Part shown: piece after piece, positions 8,603-20,471 of the stretch
How positions within the stretch are numbered: the first letter of the stretch is position 1
Layout: each line of letters begins with the position of its first letter
Source of the DNA: Micromonospora_J zhanjiangensis
Lineage (GTDB): Bacteria; Actinomycetota; Actinomycetes; Mycobacteriales; Micromonosporaceae
NCBI RefSeq assembly: GCF_042650605.1
Contig: NZ_JBHSBN010000004.1
Location: forward strand, 258,947 to 322,946
Length of the DNA stretch: 64,000 nt
Direction of reading: 5' to 3'
Made by a program: the position numbers and the translations under genes
Notes under the pieces: generated by a model
Databases searched by the model: none
The model's input: only the letters and a program-made list of their open reading frames with translations
What the model was told of the DNA's origin: nothing

Positions 8603-8632
8603 CAGGGCGGGTGCCGGATGGCACCCGCCCTG
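8603..8632. terminator. Strong hairpin between convergent nusB and bldD
   Basis: A perfect 13-bp stem (8603-8615 pairs with 8620-8632) around a GGAT loop lies directly after nusB and before the end of bldD. It is probably a bidirectional terminator; no T-tract follows. Confidence 0.7.
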
Positions 8633-8633
8633 T

Positions 8634-8708
8634 CGCGGTCGGTCGGCTCGCGGTCGGTCGGCTCGCGGTCGGTCGGCTCGCGGTCGGCCGGCTCGGGTTC
8701 GGCCGGCT
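8634..8708. repeat. 15-bp tandem repeat, five copies
   Basis: Five head-to-tail copies of a 15-bp unit, CGCGGTCGGTCGGCT: three are identical, the fourth differs at one base and the fifth at three. They fill the gap between the hairpin and the bldD stop codon. No function is evident; slippage or recombination would change the copy number. Confidence 0.85.
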
Positions 8709-8712
8709 CGGG

Positions 8713-9201
8713 TCAGGACGCGAACAGCGCCCGCGGGTCGGCGACCAGCACACCGTGCTCGGTGAGCCGCTCGATCAGCCCGGACGGGGAGGCGTCGTAC
8801 ACGATCGCCAGCGCCCGCAGGTCGTCCGCCCGGATGGACAGCACGCGGCCGTTGTAGTCACCGCGCTGCTGCTGGATGGCCCGGGCGTAGCGGGCGACGT
8901 AGGCGAGTTCCTCGGACGCCTCGTCGTAGAGCCGCTCCAGGTCGAGCACGATCTTGTTGGTGGGTTCGTGCCGGACACCGCTGCCGTCGGGCAGCAGTTC
9001 CGAGACGGGCACCCGGTAGAAGTCGGCCAGCTCGGCGAGCCGGGACACGGTGACTGCCCGGTCCCCACGCTCGTACGAGCCGACCACAACGGCCTTCCAG
9101 CGCCCGTTCGACTTCTCCTCCACCCCCTGCAGGGAGAGCCCCTGCTGCTGGCGGATTGAGCGCAGTCGGGCGCCCAACGACTTGGCGTACTCAGAGGGCA
9201 T
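8713..9201 (-). CDS. bldD: BldD, c-di-GMP-responsive developmental repressor
   Basis: A 162-residue XRE-type regulator. The N-terminal HTH spans about residues 5-65 (LGARLRSIRQQQGLSLQGVEEKS), and the C-terminal domain carries RGD (113-115), eight residues, then RADD (124-127). This matches the RxD-x8-RxxD signature that binds tetrameric c-di-GMP in Streptomyces BldD. By homology it represses sporulation and development genes during vegetative growth when c-di-GMP is high. The ATG at 9201 gives the family-typical N-terminus MPSEYAKSLG; the frame continues about 89 codons upstream without family similarity. It is divergent from the pyr operon and about 22 kb from a GGDEF-domain response regulator. 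Confidence 0.96.
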   Translation of the reverse strand: MPSEYAKSLGARLRSIRQQQGLSLQGVEEKSNGRWKAVVVGSYERGDRAVTVSRLAELADFYRVPVSELLPDGSGVRHEPTNKIVLDLERLYDEASEELAYVARYARAIQQQRGDYNGRVLSIRADDLRALAIVYDASPSGLIERLTEHGVLVADPRALFAS

Positions 9202-9510
9202 TGGCGTCACTCCCAGGGTGCTGGCTCGGGGTTCTCCCCAGCGGTCGCTACGGAGCGTGACGGTACGGGGATTGCGAGACGGGGTCAAGTGCCAGTTACT
9301 TTCGTGTCGGCCCCGGCCCGCCGAAGATGCCTGCCACAGCAGCCCGCTGATCAGTCGGTCAGTGACGTACGACCCTCGTTGCCCGGCCCGGGTTCGGCCA
9401 CCCCGGATCGCTGGTAACGTGACGGCCAGCCCCGGCCTGACCGCATCTGACCAGGCCGAACCCGACATCCTTTAACGACCCGTCCCGTGAGGCGGGGAAG
9501 GAGGTCCGCC
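9202..9510. other. Intergenic region between bldD and pyrR
   Basis: This 309-bp divergent region must hold the bldD and pyrR promoters. I see an AGTGAC half-site followed by GTAC at about 9360-9369 that could belong to a BldD box (weak), and near its right end the PyrR-type RNA loop listed separately. A short AT-containing stretch, TCCTTTAACG at 9468-9477, is a possible -10/start region for pyrR. No gene is supported here. Confidence 0.6.
9475..9504 (+). promoter_or_regulatory. Candidate PyrR-binding RNA loop over the pyrR ribosome-binding site
   Basis: TCCCGTGAGGC at 9483-9493 fits the loop consensus UCCnGnGAGGC recognised by PyrR, flanked by short CCCG/CGGG pairing arms, and the AAGGAGG ribosome-binding site follows at 9498-9504. 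In mycobacteria PyrR is known to repress translation by binding such a loop in its own leader. I infer the same here: UMP-bound PyrR would mask initiation at pyrR and lower the whole coupled operon. Confidence 0.6.
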
Positions 9511-10092
9511 GTGGCCTTACCCTCGGCTGCCAGCCCGCAGGCGGCGTCAGCACCGTCCGTGAAGGGCATCCTGACCAGTGCCGATCTGCTCCGCGTGGTC
9601 GACCGCATCGCACACCAGATCCTGGAGAAGACCCAGGGCGCCGCCGACACGGTCCTGCTCGGCATCCCCACCCGGGGTGTGCCGCTGGCCCGTCGGCTGG
9701 CCGACCGGATCGGTGCCTTCGAAGGCGTCCGGGTGCCGGTCGGTGTGCTCGACATCACTCTCTACCGGGACGATCTCCGTCGCCAGGCCACCCGCGCGGT
9801 GGGCCCCACCCAACTTCCCGAGGGTGGGATCGACGGCCGCCGGGTGATCCTCGTCGACGACGTGCTCTTCTCCGGCCGCACCGTACGGGCGGCCCTGGAC
9901 GCGCTGAGCGACCTGGGCCGGCCCAACTCGGTCCAACTCGCCGTGCTGGTCGACCGCGGCCACCGGCAACTGCCCATCCGGGCCGACTACGTCGGCAAGA
10001 ACATCCCGACCGCGCTGAGCGAGAGCGTGAAGGTCACCCTGGCCGAGACCGACGGCACCGACGAGGTCAAGCTCTACGGGGAGCGATCCTGA
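9511..10092 (+). CDS. pyrR: Pyrimidine operon regulator PyrR / uracil phosphoribosyltransferase-like
   Basis: A 193-residue phosphoribosyltransferase-fold regulator. The PRPP loop is seen in VILVDDVLFSGRTVRAALDAL, and the N-terminal part has LLGIPTRGVPLARRLA. In this family the protein binds UMP and a leader RNA hairpin. The GTG at 9511 is preceded by AAGGAGG six bases upstream; an in-frame start at 9487 has no such site. Its stop overlaps the pyrB ATG (TGATG). The matching RNA loop lies over its own ribosome-binding site. Confidence 0.95.
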   Translation: MALPSAASPQAASAPSVKGILTSADLLRVVDRIAHQILEKTQGAADTVLLGIPTRGVPLARRLADRIGAFEGVRVPVGVLDITLYRDDLRRQATRAVGPTQLPEGGIDGRRVILVDDVLFSGRTVRAALDALSDLGRPNSVQLAVLVDRGHRQLPIRADYVGKNIPTALSESVKVTLAETDGTDEVKLYGERS

Positions 10093-11015
10093 TGCGACAC
10101 CTGCTGTCCGGCGCCGACCTGGACGCCGAGCGCGCCACCCTGATCCTGGACACCGCCGCCGAGATGGCCACCGTCTCCGGGCGGGAGGTCAAGAAACTGC
10201 CCGCGTTGCGCGGCCGGACCGTGGTGAACCTCTTCTACGAGGACTCCACCCGGACCCGGATCTCCTTCGAGGCCGCCGCGAAGCGCCTCTCCGCCGATGT
10301 GATCAACTTCTCGGTCAAGGGATCCAGCGTCTCCAAGGGCGAGAGCCTGAAGGACACGGCGCTGACCCTGCAGGCGATGGGCGCCGACGCGGTGGTGGTC
10401 CGGCACCCGGCGTCCGGCGCGCCGCACCGGTTGGCCAACTGGGTCGACGGCTGCGTGGTCAACGCCGGCGACGGCACCCACGAGCACCCGACCCAGGCGC
10501 TGCTCGACGCGTACACCATGCGGTCCCGGCTGGGCCGGCTCGCCGGCCTCCAGGTCGCCGTGGTCGGCGACGTGCTGCACAGCCGGGTGGCCCGGTCGAA
10601 CGTGCTGCTGCTGTCCACCCTGGGTGCCAAGGTCACCCTGGTCGGCCCGCCCACCCTGATCCCGGTGGACATCGGCGCCGCGCTCGCGCCCGGCACCGAG
10701 GTGTCGTACGACCTGGACGCGGTGCTGCCCAGCACGGACGTGGTGATGATGCTGCGGGTGCAGCGGGAGCGGATGGCCGACTCCTACTTCCCGTCCGCCC
10801 GCGAGTACGCCCGGCGCTACGGGCTGGACGCGCCCCGGTGCCGTCGGCTGCCCGACCACGCGATCGTGATGCACCCCGGACCGATGAACCGGGGCATGGA
10901 GATCGCCCCCGAGGTCGCCGACTCGCCCCGGTCCACCATCGTCGAACAGGTTGCCAACGGGGTCTCCGTGCGGATGGCCGTCCTCTACCTACTGCTCGGA
11001 GGGATGAGTAAATGA
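10092..11015 (+). CDS. pyrB: Aspartate carbamoyltransferase, catalytic chain
   Basis: A 307-residue enzyme that condenses carbamoyl phosphate with aspartate, the committing step of pyrimidine synthesis. The carbamoyl-phosphate motif STRTRISFE, the HPTQALLD segment and the HPGPMNRG C-terminal motif are intact. No pyrI regulatory chain is present nearby, as in other actinobacteria. It overlaps pyrR by one base and pyrC by four. Confidence 0.97.
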   Translation: MRHLLSGADLDAERATLILDTAAEMATVSGREVKKLPALRGRTVVNLFYEDSTRTRISFEAAAKRLSADVINFSVKGSSVSKGESLKDTALTLQAMGADAVVVRHPASGAPHRLANWVDGCVVNAGDGTHEHPTQALLDAYTMRSRLGRLAGLQVAVVGDVLHSRVARSNVLLLSTLGAKVTLVGPPTLIPVDIGAALAPGTEVSYDLDAVLPSTDVVMMLRVQRERMADSYFPSAREYARRYGLDAPRCRRLPDHAIVMHPGPMNRGMEIAPEVADSPRSTIVEQVANGVSVRMAVLYLLLGGMSK

Positions 11016-12334
11016 GTTCTCCGTACCTGATCAAGGGGGTCGGTGTCCTCGGCGCGGAACCGACCGACCTGCTGATCCGCGACGGCGTGGTCGCCGAGGT
11101 CGGGCGTGGCCTGTCGGCCCGCGGCGCCGGCGTGCTGGACGCCGCCGGGCTGGTCGCCCTGCCCGGCCTGGTGGACCTGCACACCCACCTGCGCGAGCCG
11201 GGACGCGAGGACGCCGAGACCGTCGAGTCCGGCTCCCGGGCCGCGGCGCTGGGCGGTTACACGGCGGTCTGCGCGATGGCCAACACCTCCCCGGTTGCCG
11301 ACACGGCCGGGGTGGTGGAGCAGGTGTGGCGGCTCGGCCGGGAGGCCGGCCTGGTGGACGTGCAGCCGATCGGCGCGGTCACCGTCGGGCTGGCCGGCGA
11401 GCGGCTGGCCGAACTGGGCGCGATGGCCGACTCCGCGGCCCGGGTACGGATCTTCTCCGACGACGGGTTCTGCGTCGCCGACCCCCGGCTGATGCGCCGG
11501 GCGCTGGAGTACGTGAAGGCGTTCGACGGGATCATCGCCCAGCACGCCGAGGAGCCACGGCTGACCGAGGGCGCCCAGCTGCACGAGGGCGAGGTGTCCA
11601 CCCGGCTCGGCATGACCGGCTGGCCGGCGGTGGCCGAGGAGGCGATCATCGCCCGGGACGTGCTGCTCGCCGAGCACGTCGGCAGCCGGCTGCACGTGTG
11701 CCACGTGTCCACCGCCGGCAGCGTCGAGGTGCTGCGGCACGCCAAGGCCCGAGGGGTCCGGGTCACCGCCGAGGTGACCCCGCACCACCTGCTGCTCACC
11801 GACGAACTGGCCGCCGGCTACGACCCGGTGTTCAAGGTCAACCCGCCGCTGCGGACCCGGGCCGACGTGCTCGCGCTGCGGGCGGCGCTAACCGACGGGG
11901 TGATCGACGTGGTGGCCACCGACCACGCGCCGCACGCCGTGGAGGACAAGGAGTGCGAGTGGGCGTACGCCCGGCCGGGCATGCTCGGGCTGGAGACGGC
12001 GCTGTCGGTCGTGATCGACGTGCTGGGCGACGGTGACGCGTCCGGCGCCGGTGCCGGGCGGGCCGACGTCGCCCGGTGGGACCTGATCGCCGAGCGGATG
12101 TCCCGTACCCCGGCCCGGATCGCCGGCCTCACCGGCCACGGTCGCACCCCGGCGCCCGGCGTCCCGGCCAACCTCACCCTGGTCGACCCGACCGCCCGGC
12201 GCGTCGTCGACCCGGGCGACCTGGCCAGCCGCAGCCGCAACACCCCGTACGCGGGGCGCGAACTGCCCGGCCGGGTGGTCGCCACCTTCCTGCACGGCGA
12301 GCCGACGGTCCTCGACGGAAAGGCTGTGAAATGA
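11012..12334 (+). CDS. pyrC: Dihydroorotase
   Basis: A 440-residue amidohydrolase that cyclises carbamoyl aspartate to dihydroorotate. The metal motif HTHLREPG, the bridging FSDDGF, His ligands in QHAEE and CHVSTAGS, and the catalytic TDHAPH are all seen. The start ATG overlaps the pyrB stop (ATGA), and its own stop overlaps the carA ATG the same way. Confidence 0.96.
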   Translation: MSSPYLIKGVGVLGAEPTDLLIRDGVVAEVGRGLSARGAGVLDAAGLVALPGLVDLHTHLREPGREDAETVESGSRAAALGGYTAVCAMANTSPVADTAGVVEQVWRLGREAGLVDVQPIGAVTVGLAGERLAELGAMADSAARVRIFSDDGFCVADPRLMRRALEYVKAFDGIIAQHAEEPRLTEGAQLHEGEVSTRLGMTGWPAVAEEAIIARDVLLAEHVGSRLHVCHVSTAGSVEVLRHAKARGVRVTAEVTPHHLLLTDELAAGYDPVFKVNPPLRTRADVLALRAALTDGVIDVVATDHAPHAVEDKECEWAYARPGMLGLETALSVVIDVLGDGDASGAGAGRADVARWDLIAERMSRTPARIAGLTGHGRTPAPGVPANLTLVDPTARRVVDPGDLASRSRNTPYAGRELPGRVVATFLHGEPTVLDGKAVK

Positions 12335-13589
12335 GTTCCATCCGGCGGCGGTCCGCGATCCTGGTCCTGGAGGACGGGCGGACGTTCCGTGGCGAGGCGT
12401 ACGGCAGCGTGGGGGAGACCTTCGGCGAGGCGGTCTTCAACACCGGCATGACCGGCTACCAGGAGACCCTGACCGACCCGTCCTACCACCGGCAGGTGGT
12501 GGTGCAGACCGCGCCGCACATCGGCAACACCGGGGTGAACGGCGAGGACGACGAGTCGGGCCGGATCTGGGTGGCCGGCTACGTGGTCCGCGACCCGGCC
12601 CGGATCGGTTCCAACTGGCGGGCCATCGGCGGCCTGGAGGACCGGCTGGCCGCCGAGGGCGTGGTCGGCATCTGTGGCGTGGACACCCGGGCGTTGACCC
12701 GCCACCTGCGCGAGCGGGGCGCGATGCGGGTCGGCGTGTCCAGCGTCGAGGACGACCCACGGGCGTTGCTGGAGCGGGTTCGCCAGGCCCCCTCGATGGT
12801 CGGCGCCGACCTGTCCGCGCAGGTGAGCACCGAACGGCCGTACACGGTGCCGGCGATCGGCGAGCACCGGTTCACGGTGGCCGCGCTGGACCTGGGCATC
12901 AAGCGCAACGTGCCGCGCCGGCTGGCCGCCCGCGGCGTCACCACCCACGTGCTGCCCGCCTCGTCGACCCTGGACGACGTGCTGGCCACCGGCGCGGACG
13001 CGGTGTTCATCTCGCCCGGACCGGGCGACCCGGCCACCGCCGACCACCCGGTGGCGCTGGCCCGGGAGGTGCTGGCCCGCCGCCTGCCGCTGTTCGGGAT
13101 CTGCTTCGGCAGCCAGGTGCTCGGCCGGGCGCTGGGCTTCGGCACCTACAAGCTCGGCTACGGCCACCGGGGGATCAACCAGCCGGTGCTGGACCGGTCC
13201 ACCGGCAAGGTCGAGGTGACGTCGCACAATCACGGCTTCGCGGTCGCCTGGCCGGGCCGCGACGAGCAGCCCGGTGCGGTCGCCTGGCCGGGCCGCGACG
13301 ACCAGCCCGGCGCGGCCGGCGGGGCGCGGCCGGGGGTCGGCGCTGCCGACGCGGTGGTGCCCGATCGGCTGATCTCCACCGAGTTCGGTGATGTCGAGAT
13401 CAGTCATGTCTGCCTCAACGACAACGTGGTCGAAGGGCTGCGGGCCCGTGAGGTGCCCGCGTTCACCGTCCAGTACCACCCGGAGGCGGCGGCCGGCCCG
13501 CACGACGCCGACTACCTGTTCGACCGGTTCGCCGAGTTGATCGAGGGATCGGGCCGCCACGACCGGAAGCCGACCGAGGGGGCGCGCTG

Positions 13590-13590
<1 letters not shown>
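12331..13590 (+). CDS. carA: Carbamoyl-phosphate synthase, small (glutaminase) chain
   Basis: A 419-residue subunit that releases ammonia from glutamine for CarB. The N-terminal CPSase domain has FNTGMTGYQETLTDPSY; the class I amidotransferase domain has the nucleophile Cys in FGICFGSQ and the His/Glu pair in QYHPEA. Just after NHGFAV the protein carries an insertion of about 35 residues built on a 12-residue direct repeat (AWPGRDEQPGAV and a near copy), which is not part of the normal fold. Flanking catalytic residues are intact, so the enzyme should be active. It is coupled to pyrC and carB by overlaps. Confidence 0.96.
13243..13314 (+). repeat. 36-bp tandem duplication inside carA
   Basis: Two adjacent 36-bp copies differ at only two bases (positions within GAGCAG/GACCAG and GGTGCG/GGCGCG). 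They encode two 12-residue repeats in a loop of the glutaminase domain. The length is a multiple of three, so the frame is kept. Confidence 0.9.
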
Positions 13591-16916
<3,326 letters not shown>

Positions 16917-17073
16917 GCATCGAGTCAGCCGCGACGGCCAGCCCGGCCGGCCCGGACCGCGTCGGGTGGACCCGGCCCGGCCGCGGGTTCACCCTGGGTC
17001 GCGGGGCGCCGCGCGCCGGTCGCGGTGTCGACGACCGCACGATCGTTGCGGTCCGGAACGGCGGGGAGTAGGC

Positions 17074-18090
17074 GTGGGGGCGTTCGAGGGGGTCGTCCGG
17101 TCCGGGCTGTTCCGGATCGGGGGCGGTGACGCGGAGACGGCGCACGAGTGGACGTTGCGGCGGCTGGCCGGGGTGTCGCGCTCGTCGCTCGCGCTCGCGG
17201 CCCTGCGGCGACGGTACGCGGTGGCGGCGCCGCGACGGGTGTTCGGGGTGGACTTCCCCAACCCGGTGGGGCTGGCCGCCGGGATGGACAAGAACGGGGT
17301 GGCGCTGCCCGCCTGGCCGGCGCTGGGCTTCGGCTTCGTCGAGGTGGGCACCGTCACCGCGCACCCGCAGCCGGGTAACCCCCGGCCCCGGTTGTTCCGG
17401 CTGCCGGCGAGCCAAGCCGTGATCAACCGGATGGGTTTCAACAACGCCGGCGCCGAGGCGCTCGCCGCCCGGCTGGCCGCCGCCCGCCGTCCGCTCGGCG
17501 TACCGCTGGGCATCTCGCTCGGCAAGTCGAAGGTCACCGAACTGGCCGACGCGGTGGACGACTACCTCGCCTCCTACCGGGCGCTGCACCCGTACGGCGA
17601 CTACTTCGCGGTGAACGTCTCCTCGCCCAACACGCCGGGGCTGCGTACCCTGCAGGACCGGGAGCACCTGACCGCGCTGCTCGACACGCTGGTCGGCGAA
17701 CGGCCGATCCTGGTGAAGATCGCCCCGGACCTGACCGACCAGGCCGTCGCCGAGCTGCTGGAGGTCTGCCTGGACCGGGGCGCCGCCGGAGTGATCGCCA
17801 CCAACACCACCCTCGGCCGGTCCGGGCTGTCCACCTCGGACGGCGCCCGGGCGGCCGAGGCCGGCGGCCTGTCCGGCCGGCCGCTGACCGCCCGGGCCCG
17901 CGAGGTGGTCGCGTTCGTCCACCGGGAGACCGGCGGGCGACTGCCGGTGATCGGGGTGGGCGGCATTCTCGACCCGGCCGACGCGGACGCGCTGTTCGAC
18001 GCCGGCGCGAGCCTGGTCCAGCTCTACACCGGGTTCGTCTACCGGGGGCCGGGTCTGGTCCGCGCGATCGCCCGGCGGGCGGCCCGGTGA
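17074..18090 (+). CDS. pyrD: Dihydroorotate dehydrogenase (quinone), class 2
   Basis: A 338-residue FMN enzyme that oxidises dihydroorotate at the membrane. The N-terminal helical segment (GVVRSGLFRIGGGDAETAHEWTL) marks class 2. FMN and substrate motifs follow: NPVGLAAGMDKNG, NRMGFNNAGA, VNVSSPNTPGLR and GVGGILDPADA. The GTG at 17074 has GGGGAG five bases upstream. Its stop overlaps the bioA start by four bases (GTGA). Confidence 0.95.
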   Translation: MGAFEGVVRSGLFRIGGGDAETAHEWTLRRLAGVSRSSLALAALRRRYAVAAPRRVFGVDFPNPVGLAAGMDKNGVALPAWPALGFGFVEVGTVTAHPQPGNPRPRLFRLPASQAVINRMGFNNAGAEALAARLAAARRPLGVPLGISLGKSKVTELADAVDDYLASYRALHPYGDYFAVNVSSPNTPGLRTLQDREHLTALLDTLVGERPILVKIAPDLTDQAVAELLEVCLDRGAAGVIATNTTLGRSGLSTSDGARAAEAGGLSGRPLTARAREVVAFVHRETGGRLPVIGVGGILDPADADALFDAGASLVQLYTGFVYRGPGLVRAIARRAAR

Positions 18091-19361
18091 CGCCCGAGGA
18101 GGTCCTCGCCGCCGACCGGGCGCACGTCTGGCACCCGTACGCCCCGCTGCCGCCGGCCACGCCGCCGTACCTGGTGGAGTCCGCCGCCGGGGTACGACTG
18201 CGGCTGGCCGACGGCCGGGAGCTGGTGGACGGCATGTCGTCGTGGTGGGCGGCGATCCACGGCTACCGACATCCGGTGCTGGACGCGGCGGTCACCGACC
18301 AGCTCGGTCGGATGAGTCACGTCATGTTCGGCGGGCTCACCAACGAGCCGGCCACCCGCCTCGCCCGTGACCTGGTCGAGCTCGCCCCGGACGGGCTGGA
18401 ACACGTCTTCCTGTGCGACTCCGGCTCGGTCAGCGTCGAGGTCGCGGTCAAGATGTGCCTGCAGTACCAACGCGGCCGGGGCCGCCCGCAGCGGCACCGG
18501 CTGGCCACCTGGCGGGGCGGCTACCACGGGGACACCTTCCATCCGATGAGCGTCTGCGACCCGGTCGGCGGGATGCACCACCTGTGGACGGACGTGCTGC
18601 CCCGGCAGGTTTTCACCGCCGAACCGCCGGCCGGCTTCGACGCGCCGGTCGACCCGGCGTACGAGGCGGAGCTGACCGACGCGGTGCGCCGGCACGCCGG
18701 CGAACTGGCCGCCGTGATCGTCGAGCCGGTGGTCCAGGGCGCCGGTGGCATGCGCTTCCACAACCCGCACTACCTGCGGGTGCTGCGCGAGGTCACCCGG
18801 GAGTGCGGGGTGCTGCTCGTCTTCGACGAGATCGCCACCGGGTTCGGCCGGACCGGGACGCTGTTCGCCGCCGAACACGCCGGCGTCACGCCGGACGTGA
18901 TGTGCGTCGGCAAGGCGCTCACCGGCGGCTACCTGTCGCTCGCGGCGACCCTGTGCACGCCCGAGGTGACCCGGGGCATCTCCGCCACGGGGGTGCTGGC
19001 GCACGGCCCCACCTTCATGGGCAACCCGCTGGCCTGTGCGGTTGCCAACGCCTCCATCGGGTTGCTGCGGGCCGGGAACTGGGCGGCCGAGGTGTCCCGG
19101 GTGGCGACCGGCCTGCGCGCCGGCCTGGCCCCGCTGCGGGGCGCACCCGGGGTCGCCGACGTCCGGGTGCTCGGCGCCATCGGCGTGGTGCAGCTCGACC
19201 ACGAGGTGGACCTGCCGACCGCCACGGCCGCCGCCGTCGAGCACGGCGTGTGGCTGCGGCCGTTCCGGGACCTGGTCTACACGATGCCGCCGTACCTGAC
19301 GGCCGACGACGACGTGACGCGGATAACCACCGCCGTCGCGGCTGCCGTCGCGGCCGGCTGA
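18087..19361 (+). CDS. bioA: Adenosylmethionine-8-amino-7-oxononanoate aminotransferase
   Basis: A 424-residue PLP enzyme of biotin synthesis that converts KAPA to DAPA with SAM as amino donor. BioA-specific features are the N-terminal HVWHPYAPL and the GMSSWWAAIHGYRHP segment. The PLP-binding lysine is in CVGKALTGGYLSLAA, and the FDEIATGFGRTG and GPTFMGNPLACA motifs are present. It is translationally coupled to pyrD (GTGA) and followed 96 bp later by pyrF, so a biotin gene is embedded in the pyrimidine operon. No bioB, bioD or bioF is visible in the window. Confidence 0.93.
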   Translation: MTPEEVLAADRAHVWHPYAPLPPATPPYLVESAAGVRLRLADGRELVDGMSSWWAAIHGYRHPVLDAAVTDQLGRMSHVMFGGLTNEPATRLARDLVELAPDGLEHVFLCDSGSVSVEVAVKMCLQYQRGRGRPQRHRLATWRGGYHGDTFHPMSVCDPVGGMHHLWTDVLPRQVFTAEPPAGFDAPVDPAYEAELTDAVRRHAGELAAVIVEPVVQGAGGMRFHNPHYLRVLREVTRECGVLLVFDEIATGFGRTGTLFAAEHAGVTPDVMCVGKALTGGYLSLAATLCTPEVTRGISATGVLAHGPTFMGNPLACAVANASIGLLRAGNWAAEVSRVATGLRAGLAPLRGAPGVADVRVLGAIGVVQLDHEVDLPTATAAAVEHGVWLRPFRDLVYTMPPYLTADDDVTRITTAVAAAVAAG

Positions 19362-19457
19362 GCCGCGGGCGCGGCGGCCGGCGGCCCGGGACCGGCCCGG
19401 GGGACAGGAGCTGAAGGTCGCGGGCCGGCCCGCGACCTCGGAGAGATGGAGACGCCC

Positions 19458-20297
19458 ATGGAGAGCTTCGGGACCCGGCTGCACCGCGCGACGGCGCGGC
19501 GCGGGCCGCTCTGTGTCGGGATCGACCCGCATCCCGGCCTGCTGGCCCGGTGGGGGCTGCCGGACGACGTGACCGGCCTGACCCGGTTCTGCGACACCGT
19601 GGTCGAGGCGCTCGGTGACCGAGTTGCGGTGGTCAAGCCCCAGTCCGCCTTTTTCGAGCGTTTCGGCGCCCACGGTGTGGGCGTGCTTGAGTCAACTATC
19701 CGACAGTTACATTCCGCTGGAGCGCTTGTCTTGCTTGACGTGAAGCGTGGCGACATTGGTTCGACGGTGGCCGCGTACGCCTCCGCGTACCTCGACCCAT
19801 CCAGCCCGATGTATGTCGACGCGATCACCGCGAGTCCCTTCCTCGGTGTCGGATCGCTCGCGCCGATGTTCGAGACGGCGGCGACGCACGGCGGCGGCGT
19901 CTTCGTCCTGGCGCTCACCTCCAACCCCGAGGGATCGAGCGTCCAGCACGCGCGCGGCGCGGACGGCCGCACGGTCGCACAGACCGTGATCGACGAGATT
20001 GCGCAGCTCAACGCGGGTGCGCAACCGCTCGGCAGCTTCGGTCTGGTGGTCGGCGCGACGGTCGGGGAGACCGGCCACGACCTGTCCCGGGTGGGTGGTC
20101 CGCTGCTCGCCCCGGGGCTCGGCGCGCAGGGTGGCAGCGCCGCCGATCTCCGCGCCGTCTTCGGCGGAGCGCTCGCCGCGGTGCTGCCGTCGTACTCCCG
20201 CGAGGTGCTCGGCGCGGGCCCCACCGCGTCCGGTCTACGGGACGCCGCCGACCGCGTACTGGCCGACTGCCGGGCCGCGCTCGCCGCCACCGACTGA
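19458..20297 (+). CDS. pyrF: Orotidine 5'-phosphate decarboxylase
   Basis: A 279-residue enzyme making UMP, of the long actinobacterial type. LCVGIDPHPGL at the N-terminus, VAVVKPQSAFFE, and the catalytic LLDVKRGDIGSTVAAYA are intact. I prefer the ATG at 19458 because GGAG lies 6 bases upstream; the ATG at 19446 has poor spacing. The stretch 19670-19760 is unusually rich in A/T-ending codons and includes a TTA leucine codon at 19707-19709, which in actinomycetes needs the rare bldA tRNA. A hairpin right after the stop ends the operon. Confidence 0.95.
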   Translation: MESFGTRLHRATARRGPLCVGIDPHPGLLARWGLPDDVTGLTRFCDTVVEALGDRVAVVKPQSAFFERFGAHGVGVLESTIRQLHSAGALVLLDVKRGDIGSTVAAYASAYLDPSSPMYVDAITASPFLGVGSLAPMFETAATHGGGVFVLALTSNPEGSSVQHARGADGRTVAQTVIDEIAQLNAGAQPLGSFGLVVGATVGETGHDLSRVGGPLLAPGLGAQGGSAADLRAVFGGALAAVLPSYSREVLGAGPTASGLRDAADRVLADCRAALAATD

Positions 20298-20314
20298 GTG
20301 ACCGCTCGGTCACT
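20297..20314 (+). terminator. Terminator-like hairpin after pyrF
   Basis: A perfect 8-bp stem, AGTGACCG with its complement around a CT loop, begins at the last base of the pyrF stop and is followed by TTCCC. It is the likely end of the pyr operon. Confidence 0.6.
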
Positions 20315-20471
20315 TTCCCGTGATCATCGCGTGCCCACGTTGCCGAAAGCTCCGTAGAACGCTAGTTTTCCCGGCGCTGGGAACCAAATACCCCTTGGTT
20401 CACAGCCACACCAAGTTTCACAGCTGCGGCGGCGCGTCCCGCCCGCCGCAATAGGGACCTGAGGAGAACTG
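20315..20471 (+). promoter_or_regulatory. mIHF promoter and leader region
   Basis: This 157-bp gap is noticeably less GC-rich than its surroundings. It holds a TAGAAC hexamer near 20355 as a -10 candidate and a 7-bp hairpin (GAACCAA with its complement, 20381-20401), then GAGGAGAA before the start of mIHF. A growth-phase-controlled promoter is plausible for a nucleoid protein, but no specific operator is recognised. Confidence 0.4.
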
